12,433 nucleotides of DNA, from the NCBI GenBank assembly GCA_015655365.1, contig JAATFE010000347.1:1-12433 (forward strand), read 5' to 3'. Shown piece by piece: positions 5,873 through 12,433 of this stretch; position 1 is the first letter of the stretch, and each line of letters begins with the position of its first letter. Below the pieces are notes generated by a model. The model worked only from the letters and a program-made list of their open reading frames with translations, did no database searches and had not been told where the DNA came from. The DNA is from Terriglobales bacterium (lineage in GTDB: Bacteria; Acidobacteriota; Terriglobia; Terriglobales; Acidobacteriaceae). A program made the translations under genes and the position numbers.

Positions 5873-6676
5873 TCAAAAGTGCCGGATGGAATCTTCGGGA
5901 CCGGCGGTTGGGGTAGTCGAGGGTTGGCCGCTGCGCTCGCTGGAGTGCTCGGCGTGACCTTCGAGCGAGCGACTGACGAGGTCGCGCGAGCCCAGACCCA
6001 CAGCGAGAGCGAGCGTGAGGACGATGCCGCCGAAGAGGATGCCAAAGGTCAACTCAACGACGATTCCGCCGATTTGCAGATGGTCGAGCGCCATGGCGCC
6101 GGCAAGCACGAGCACGAGCCACTTGACGCCAAGCGAGAGAAATCGCGCGTATTGAATCTGGGTGTTGACGGCTCCGATGAGGACTGAACGGGCCAGAAAG
6201 CGCGCAAGAAAAGTGCCGGCAATGAGCAGGAATACGGCGCCCGTGACGTGAGTGAGGTAGGGCAGCAACGAGATGGGTAGCGTGGCACCGGTTGCGAAGG
6301 AAGCGTCAAATGCAGAGACGCCGACGACAAGCCCGAGCAATACGCAAGCCCAGAAAGAGGTGCGGCCGATCAACGCAGTTGGGGAGGTAGATGGCGTCCA
6401 GTCGTTGTTGGAGCGGCTGCGCGCGAGGCGGTCGTCAAACTTGAGCAGTGTCAGTCCACGTCGCAGCAGCGCAGAAAGGGCCATCCCGAGCAGAGTGAAG
6501 ACTGCCAAAGCAATCACGAGCGCCAGGATGCCGGGCAGAATGGCGATGAGTTGCGAGAGGATGCGGAAGAGCGATTGATGGAGCGCATCGGACATTTGGT
6601 GCCAGACCGAGGCGTTATCGACAGGCGCAGCCTGGCTCGGGTTTGGCTGGAGGATGGTAGCAAGAATGTTTTGCAT
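5873..6676 (-). CDS. MscS-like/conserved TM-helix membrane channel protein
   Basis: The 267-residue protein has about five membrane segments (about 40-70, 105-125, 140-163, 180-200, 203-230). The last is glycine- and alanine-rich and ends FGGIVLTLALAVGLGSRDLVSR. Such a pattern is typical of the pore-lining helix of small-conductance mechanosensitive channel relatives and of conserved TM-helix repeat proteins. It lacks the large cytoplasmic beta domain of full MscS, so it may be a short relative rather than a true MscS. The reading frame is open up to 6871, but AAGGAG (6684-6689) seven bases before the ATG at 6674-6676 identifies the real start. It sits between a glycosyltransferase-like gene and otsA, so a role in solute release or membrane-tension response during osmotic change is a reasonable inference. 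Confidence 0.75.
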   Translation of the reverse strand: MQNILATILQPNPSQAAPVDNASVWHQMSDALHQSLFRILSQLIAILPGILALVIALAVFTLLGMALSALLRRGLTLLKFDDRLARSRSNNDWTPSTSPTALIGRTSFWACVLLGLVVGVSAFDASFATGATLPISLLPYLTHVTGAVFLLIAGTFLARFLARSVLIGAVNTQIQYARFLSLGVKWLVLVLAGAMALDHLQIGGIVVELTFGILFGGIVLTLALAVGLGSRDLVSRSLEGHAEHSSERSGQPSTTPTAGPEDSIRHF

Positions 6677-6737
6677 AAACTCACTCCTTGAATCGACTCT
6701 CGTGCTTTCTACCGGAGCCGTATTCGATTCGGGATAC

Positions 6738-7934
6738 TCATGGGTTGAACCGGTCTGGCCATCGCCAGCGCGAGACCAGGTAAGATTTTTCGGCCTCAAA
6801 TGCGGCGGCGACAGACTCAATGTGACCTTCGGGATCGGCGCCAGAGGCCGTGATGTTGATGTGGCTTGCAACCCAAGCCAGGTAAAGCGGAATCAGTGCG
6901 CCGAGCAGATGCCCACGATTGATGGTACGGAGTCTGTAGGCGAGGACAAAGTCGTAGACTATGCGCGCCCAGAGGCTGTTGGGCATGCGGAATGCCGCAG
7001 CGTCGAGTGCAGAGAGCCGCTTGAGCCCGAGCAAGGAGTTTGGCGGCAGGACGAGCGACCAGATCTCATAGAGGTTGGAGTACGCAAGATGAAAAGCGTT
7101 GATCATGGGAGCAATCTCGGCGGCCGAATCGCTGGAGGGCGCCAACTCGATGGGCACGGGTTCGCGCGCGGGCGGCAACTGGCGCGGGCGCTGCCAGAAT
7201 GCAGCCTTGGCATCGATGTCGGAGAAGAGAGATCCGGTGACCAGGGGGAACATGGTGTTGAGGTCGGGGGCGCTGGGGTGAGGTTGGACGAGAGGGCCAA
7301 CATCGAATTGTCCAATGGCAAACCCGGAAACCGTGGCCTCGTTGACAGGCCAGAGGGGAGCTTCGCCTTGGTCGGCCGCAACAAATCGTTGCGCAGCGCT
7401 TGCGAGGCGCTCAGCCATGCGAGGCGAAAGGCCGAGATCGATGGCCAGGGGAAAACGAACCCGTGAGGCAAACAGAGTACGGGTGAGCGGATAGAGGATG
7501 GCGGAGGTGACCAGGCTGACACGCGGGCGCAGGGCGTAGCGAGAGACGGCAAGGTCGATAGGAGTGGTGAGAACAGCGCTGCCAAGGCTATGTAATGCAA
7601 TCGATTCAAGCGACCAAGACTCCGGGCCCAATACGAGGATGGCGCGTGCCTCGTGCGTTTGGGCGAGTTGGTAGGCATGCACGAAGTTTGCTGCCGTGAG
7701 GGTCGAGGAAGGGGTAGACGCCGGCGCGGCAACGATTCGAAGAGAAGGAAAAGAGTCCGCGCAGCTCTCATCGGGCGCTGCGATGAGCAGGTCTTCGGCC
7801 GGGAAGGCTGCGGAGAGCTTGGTGAGGACACTCTCCACTTGCTCTGCCGGCATGGAGGCAAGCATGACGAGGAGTCCGACGCTCGCGGGAGCGGAAGGGG
7901 TGACGATCTCGGAAATTGGATCTGTTGTCGCCAT
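6738..7934 (-). CDS. Degenerate GT81-like glycosyltransferase, possibly a pseudoenzyme
   Basis: The 398-residue protein resembles GT-A enzymes that make glucosylglycerate- or mannosylglycerate-type solutes. The recognisable parts are YPLTRTLFASRVRFPLAIDLG (residues 148-168, compare YPLTRALYG..VRQPIGGDFG), DLNTMFPLVTGSLF (224-237) and a C-terminal block with AYRLRTINRGHLLGALIPLY and RWRWPDRFNP. The place where active relatives have a VDADLRS-type DXD metal site reads ILVLGPESWSLES (99-111), without paired aspartates. The GGDFG motif is reduced to AIDLG. The sequence stays open with normal composition, so it is conserved rather than decaying. It may be an inactive partner, a regulator, or an enzyme with altered chemistry. 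The ATG at 7932-7934 has a weak ribosome binding site (AAGG, 13 bases away). Family assignment is from memory of motifs. Confidence 0.65.
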   Translation of the reverse strand: MATTDPISEIVTPSAPASVGLLVMLASMPAEQVESVLTKLSAAFPAEDLLIAAPDESCADSFPSLRIVAAPASTPSSTLTAANFVHAYQLAQTHEARAILVLGPESWSLESIALHSLGSAVLTTPIDLAVSRYALRPRVSLVTSAILYPLTRTLFASRVRFPLAIDLGLSPRMAERLASAAQRFVAADQGEAPLWPVNEATVSGFAIGQFDVGPLVQPHPSAPDLNTMFPLVTGSLFSDIDAKAAFWQRPRQLPPAREPVPIELAPSSDSAAEIAPMINAFHLAYSNLYEIWSLVLPPNSLLGLKRLSALDAAAFRMPNSLWARIVYDFVLAYRLRTINRGHLLGALIPLYLAWVASHINITASGADPEGHIESVAAAFEAEKSYLVSRWRWPDRFNP

Positions 7935-7956
7935 CGTGATTCGGGAGCCTTATCTT

Positions 7957-7973
7957 AAGCCTGTTCCAGGCTT
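7957..7973. other. Hairpin between treS and the GT-like gene
   Basis: AAGCCTG (7957-7963) pairs perfectly with CAGGCTT (7967-7973) around TTC. It lies in the 100-bp gap between two minus-strand genes, about 25 bp before the downstream ATG. There is no T-run, so it may affect translation or mRNA processing rather than end transcription. Confidence 0.3.
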
Positions 7974-8034
7974 TCTGCAGTCGTCGATTGATCGATCGCT
8001 TGGCAGGCAGAAGCTTCCACCAAGCCAGGGAGGG

Positions 8035-9717
<1,683 letters not shown>

Positions 9718-9978
9718 TCATTCGCCTCCAACTTATTGGATGCTCTTTTCCTGGCTTTATATGTATTGCGCAGAGGCGATTCCCAGGTTCAGGGTCGGTA
9801 GAAGTCCCATATGTGCAACTAAATGCAGGGCATTACCATCGCAATAGCATCGGCAACAGAGCCACTCAAACGTCGCGCACACTGGCCGAAATGTCTGGAG
9901 CTTCATTGTTGCAAATGGTGGAGGTGGCGCGGGCTAGCCGTTCTCATCGCGGAGAGTCCGGGCGGCAATGCTCAAATC

Positions 9979-10024
9979 GAAGCGCCGAATGGTCTCGTCC
10001 GGCATCGAAACCATTCGGCGTTTC
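9979..10024. repeat. Large inverted repeat upstream of treS
   Basis: GAAGCGCCGAATGGT (9979-9993) pairs with ACCATTCGGCGTTTC (10010-10024) over 15 positions with a single G-T wobble. The 16-base loop is CTCGTCCGGCATCGAA. It lies about 260 bp upstream of treS among gene debris. No T-run follows on either strand, so it is more likely a palindromic repeat element, an RNA structure or a protein-binding site than a terminator. Confidence 0.6.
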
Positions 10025-10100
10025 AGTTCCCATTCCAGTCGGTACAAGCAGCGTCAGCAGAACTTTCACGTCCTTGTTGGCGCGCGGATTGGGCAGCCAG

Positions 10101-10289
10101 CTATACCACCTTGGCGAGCCAAATCTTGGCCGCGTCGACAAAAGGTTGATGAACTCCGCCATGCTCGGCGATGGCGACCACCCTGAATTTCGGCTGCTGC
10201 CTCTGGGCTACGCTGAGAAAAAGAGATACGGCAAGGGCAGTCGCAATTAATGGAAAAAGACGAATGAATGCTTTGCGTGGACGCAACAC
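10101..10289 (-). pseudogene. ThuA-like protein, truncated after 62 residues
   Basis: A GTG at 10287-10289 is preceded by GAGGAG five bases upstream. It opens a frame with a typical signal peptide (basic start, then LFPLIATALAVSLFLSVA). Next comes KFRVVAIAEHGGVHQPFVDAAKIWLAK, which resembles the opening strand and helix of ThuA-like (trehalose-utilisation) domains. A TAG at 10101-10103 ends it at 62 residues, whereas ThuA-like proteins are usually over 200 residues. I could not recognise continuation in the other frames below 10100. It is best read as the 5' stump of a deleted gene; a small secreted peptide is the less likely alternative. The ThuA match is from motif recognition only. Confidence 0.5.
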
Positions 10290-10434
10290 GATTTCTCCTC
10301 GCACTTCTTGCCTATCCTCCACAAACACGATTCCAGACAGCGCGCCGATTTTTCTGCCAACCGCTTGTGGGGGCGTTGTTCGCGATGCTTCGGCGAGATT
10401 CGGAAGTATATTCTCCCATCTCTCTTGTGCAAGC

Positions 10435-10560
10435 CGCGCGCTCCTCGTAACCAACCTGGTCGACGAGCATGTCGAGTTGGCCCCAGCAAACGGAGAAGCT
10501 GGACAGCAAGAAAACCGGCAATAGTCTCAGTGTATGGATGATCCGCCGTTCCTTCTCAAA
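10435..10560 (-). pseudogene. Possible GH9/cellulase Ig-like N-terminal fragment
   Basis: The minus-strand frame reads a hydrophobic signal-like stretch (LRLLPVFLLSSFSVCWG) followed by QLDMLVDQVGYEERA. The LVDQVGYE motif is typical of the N-terminal immunoglobulin-like domain of GH9 cellulases. The match breaks near 10435 and the frame shifts into unrecognised sequence. There is no standard start codon at the expected place; AAGGAACGGCGG is followed by ATC. A short relic is likely, but the matched segment is small. Confidence 0.35.
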
Positions 10561-10628
10561 CGAGGTCGCACAGGAGTACCGCGCGTGCTCAGTACAGTGA
10601 ACGCTGCACTGCTTTGGTACCATTGCTT

Positions 10629-10634
10629 AGGAAG
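10629..10634 (+). promoter_or_regulatory. Ribosome binding site of the GH18 gene
   Basis: AGGAAG lies five bases before the ATG at 10640-10642. It supports that ATG as the start, which places the signal peptide at the N-terminus. Confidence 0.7.
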
Positions 10635-10639
10635 TATCC

Positions 10640-11794
10640 ATGATACGATTTCAGTTCGCGATTCTCGGCTTTATGCTCGCCGCGATCACTCCTTACGCCT
10701 CCGCCGCTCGCAAATTCCCCGAGCCGATGGTGGTCGGCTATGTCTTTCAACGGGATGCGGTTCTCACTCCAGGCCAGATCGATGCGCATAGCATGAGCCG
10801 CATCAACTGCGCGTTCGCCAACATCAAGGACGGGCGCATGGTCACCGGATTTGCCGCGGATGCCCAGAACTTTGCCTACCTCACAGCGTTGCGCAAGCAG
10901 AATCCGCACCTTGCGATTCTGGCCTCGGTGGGCGGATGGCAGTGGTCTACAGACTTTTCGGATGTCTCACTCACCGCGCAAAGCAGAGAGCTTTTCATTC
11001 AAAGTGTGATGGAGTTTCTCCGCCAGTACGATCTGGATGGACTCGATATCGACTGGGAGTATCCGGGAATGGCCGGCTCCGGCCACGCCTTCCGCAGCGA
11101 AGACAAGCAGAACTTCACCCTGCTGCTCAAGGAACTGCGCCAGCACTTCGATAGAGAGACCAGCCGGCGCGGCCGGAAACTTTACCTCACCATCGCAGCC
11201 GGCGCTTCCGACGACTATCTTGCTCACACCGAAATGGCAAATGTGCAGCGGTACGTCGATACCGTCAATCTGATGGCCTACGACTACTACGAGCCAAGTT
11301 CCGACACGCACACGGGCCATCACGCTCCGCTCTTTACAAATTCAGCAGACCCCAAGAAGGTCTCCGCCGACGCCTCTGTGCGCGCGTTTGAACGAGCTGG
11401 CGTTCCCGCGGCCAAGATCCTCCTCGGCGTGCCTTTTTACGGGCATGTTTGGGGCGAAGTTCCTGCTGCCGGTCATGGCCTCTTCCAGGCCGGCAAGCCC
11501 ACCCCGAGGGGTTATGCCCCCTACAGCCTCATCTCCGAAACCATGCTGAACCAGGGATTTGTCCGCTACTGGGACGAGGCTGCATCCGTGCCCTACCTCT
11601 ATAGCGCCGACAAACAGATCTTTGTTTCCTATGAAGATCCCGAATCCCTTGCCGCTAAAAGCCGCTATGTCCTCACTCACAAGCTCGGCGGCGTCATGTT
11701 CTGGGACTATTCAAGCGACCCATCGGGAACCCTGCTGCGCACTCTCAATCTTTCCTTGCACAGGCCTGTGCCCAAAAGCGCAATCGTCCCATGA
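10640..11794 (+). CDS. Secreted GH18 chitinase
   Basis: The 384-residue protein is a single-domain family 18 glycoside hydrolase, which cleaves beta-1,4 links between N-acetylglucosamine units by substrate-assisted catalysis. A signal peptide (residues 1-22) ends in ASA before ARKF. The barrel carries SVGGW (96-100), the catalytic [10 protein letters not shown] with D136, D138 and acid/base E140, and the substrate-binding MAYDYY (212-217). A C-terminal [11 protein letters not shown] places the conserved tryptophan at W355. All DxxDxDxE residues are intact, and no carbohydrate-binding module is seen. It is the only long plus-strand gene in this half and is divergent from treS, with about 0.9 kb of debris between. 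It could act on chitin or on other N-acetylglucosamine polymers; the exact substrate cannot be read from sequence. Confidence 0.95.
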   Translation: MIRFQFAILGFMLAAITPYASAARKFPEPMVVGYVFQRDAVLTPGQIDAHSMSRINCAFANIKDGRMVTGFAADAQNFAYLTALRKQNPHLAILASVGGWQWSTDFSDVSLTAQSRELFIQSVMEFLRQYDLDGLDIDWEYPGMAGSGHAFRSEDKQNFTLLLKELRQHFDRETSRRGRKLYLTIAAGASDDYLAHTEMANVQRYVDTVNLMAYDYYEPSSDTHTGHHAPLFTNSADPKKVSADASVRAFERAGVPAAKILLGVPFYGHVWGEVPAAGHGLFQAGKPTPRGYAPYSLISETMLNQGFVRYWDEAASVPYLYSADKQIFVSYEDPESLAAKSRYVLTHKLGGVMFWDYSSDPSGTLLRTLNLSLHRPVPKSAIVP

Positions 11795-12079
11795 GCGCTC
11801 TCGGCCAAGCACCCGCGACAAGCGATCCCGGACATTCTTCTCCCGCCGCCGCAATCCTGAAGCAGCCTTGAGTGTGGCGCCGCAAGAGTCTGCGAGAGGA
11901 AGTTGTATGGTCTTGAGCAGGTTTGGAAGAGAAGCTTCTCCGGGCGGTGCCGGGAAGACGAAAATGCTATCGTCGCAAATTGCTACCCCCGGCGGGAGCC
12001 GGGTCTTACAGACAGTGGAAGCACTCGATTCAAAGGGCGGGCGAGGGATTGCCTCGCCCATGCTATGGAATTGCCCTCT
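11795..12079. other. Convergent intergenic region with hairpins
   Basis: No gene is supported between the chitinase and the GH105-type gene. Besides the hairpin at 12039-12059, CCCGGC (11988-11993) pairs with GCCGGG (11998-12003) around GGGA. An open minus-strand frame at 11711-12061 overlaps the chitinase end and has no recognisable domain. Confidence 0.5.
12039..12059 (-). terminator. Hairpin downstream of the GH105-type gene
   Basis: GGGCGAGG (12039-12046) pairs perfectly with CCTCGCCC (12052-12059) around a five-base loop, about 20 bp past the stop of the minus-strand gene. Only a weak T-tract (GCCCTTTG) follows on the minus strand, so terminator activity is probable but not certain. Confidence 0.4.
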
Positions 12080-12433
12080 TTATTTGCCGGTTAACGTGTC
12101 CAGTTCGGATGCTGCCAATAGGAAGCCGCCAACGCCGTAGACGTAGCTCGCCGAAGGCTTGAATTTGCCCGGCTGGCCGTCGATGGGCTGGATCGATCCC
12201 AGGCGTCCATCCGCATAGATGTGATTCAACATTCCGGCCCACGACCGCTTGACCACCGGCTCGTAAGTCTTACGATCCAGGATGCCGTGGTTGATGCCCC
12301 AGGCCAGCGAGTAGGTGAAGAAGGCCGATCCTGACACCTCGGGCAAATCGTAAGCGTCCGGATCGAGCAGTCCGCTGCGCCACAACCCGTCCTTGCCCTG
12401 GATAGCGGCGATTCTCTGCGCCATCTCCTTGTA
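12080..12433 (-). CDS. GH105-type unsaturated glycuronyl hydrolase, C-terminal part
   Basis: The last 117 residues are in the window and the rest lies beyond 12433. The stretches DGLWRSGLLDPDAY, SGSAFFTYSLAWGIN, DGRLGSIQPI and YGVGGFLLAASEL match the last third of the YteR/YesR (GH105, formerly DUF GH88-like) alpha/alpha-barrel. These enzymes remove unsaturated galacturonic or glucuronic acid from oligosaccharides left by polysaccharide lyases, usually from rhamnogalacturonan. The C-terminus TLTGK and TAA at 12080-12082 are intact. The catalytic aspartates lie mainly in the missing N-terminal part, so activity cannot be judged. It points to plant-polysaccharide use, like the GH79-like relic. 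Confidence 0.85.
   Translation of the reverse strand, partial: YKEMAQRIAAIQGKDGLWRSGLLDPDAYDLPEVSGSAFFTYSLAWGINHGILDRKTYEPVVKRSWAGMLNHIYADGRLGSIQPIDGQPGKFKPSASYVYGVGGFLLAASELDTLTGK

Noticed and set aside
6677..6871. 65-residue N-terminal extension of the channel gene
   Set aside because: The extension overlaps the 3' end of the upstream gene, has no membrane or domain features, and a strong AAGGAG precedes the internal ATG at 6674-6676.
6654..7466. 270-codon plus-strand frame antisense to the GT-like gene
   Set aside because: No domain, and it spans two minus-strand genes; the antisense gene has family motifs.
11711..12061. 116-codon minus-strand frame between the chitinase and GH105-type genes
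   Set aside because: It overlaps the chitinase 3' end antisense and has low-complexity composition with no domain.

Overview
The window is GC-rich bacterial DNA with mostly minus-strand genes. The gene content suggests a soil-type Acidobacteriota (Terriglobia-like) chromosome: an Rrf2/IscS pair, trehalose metabolism genes, and several carbohydrate-active enzymes (GH18, GH105, and relics of GH79- and GH9-like genes). The taxonomic placement is my inference from protein appearance, not from a search.

Layout. (1) 1-597: iscS (only its 5' end is inside the window) preceded by an Rrf2/IscR-type regulator, both on minus, with a sigma70-like promoter and an IscR-type palindrome at 601-632. (2) 797-961: a 54-residue acidic zinc-ribbon-like protein on plus, divergent from rrf2. 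(3) 1157-1774: a CDP-alcohol phosphatidyltransferase (pgsA-like). (4) 2002-2078: tRNA-Val(GAC), followed by about 0.9 kb of gene debris (fragments of a tyrosine integrase, an IS66-like transposase and a GH79-like hydrolase) closed at 2935-2972 by a decayed copy of the 3' half of the same tRNA: a relic tRNA-integrated island. (5) 2979-3420: no convincing gene, but two strong hairpins. (6) 3421-9717: four minus-strand genes that read as an osmoadaptation cluster, in transcription order treS (trehalose synthase), a degenerate GT81-like glycosyltransferase, an MscS-like/TM-helix membrane channel, and a 770-residue membrane-anchored HAMP-OtsA fusion (trehalose-6-phosphate synthase with a receptor-like N-terminus). 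(7) 9718-10639: a second patch of debris with a large inverted repeat, a truncated ThuA-like gene that keeps its ribosome binding site, and a possible GH9 N-terminal fragment. (8) 10640-11794: a secreted GH18 chitinase on plus. (9) 12080-12433: the C-terminal end of a GH105-type unsaturated glycuronyl hydrolase on minus, running off the window.

How it fits together. The core is trehalose and compatible-solute physiology. TreS interconverts maltose and trehalose. The OtsA domain makes trehalose-6-phosphate and appears to be tied to a periplasmic sensor through a HAMP linker. The channel could release solutes on hypo-osmotic shock. The GT81-like protein belongs to a family that makes glucosyl- or mannosylglycerate-type solutes, but it seems to lack the DXD metal site. 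No trehalose-6-phosphate phosphatase (OtsB) is visible. The most unusual item is the HAMP-OtsA fusion.
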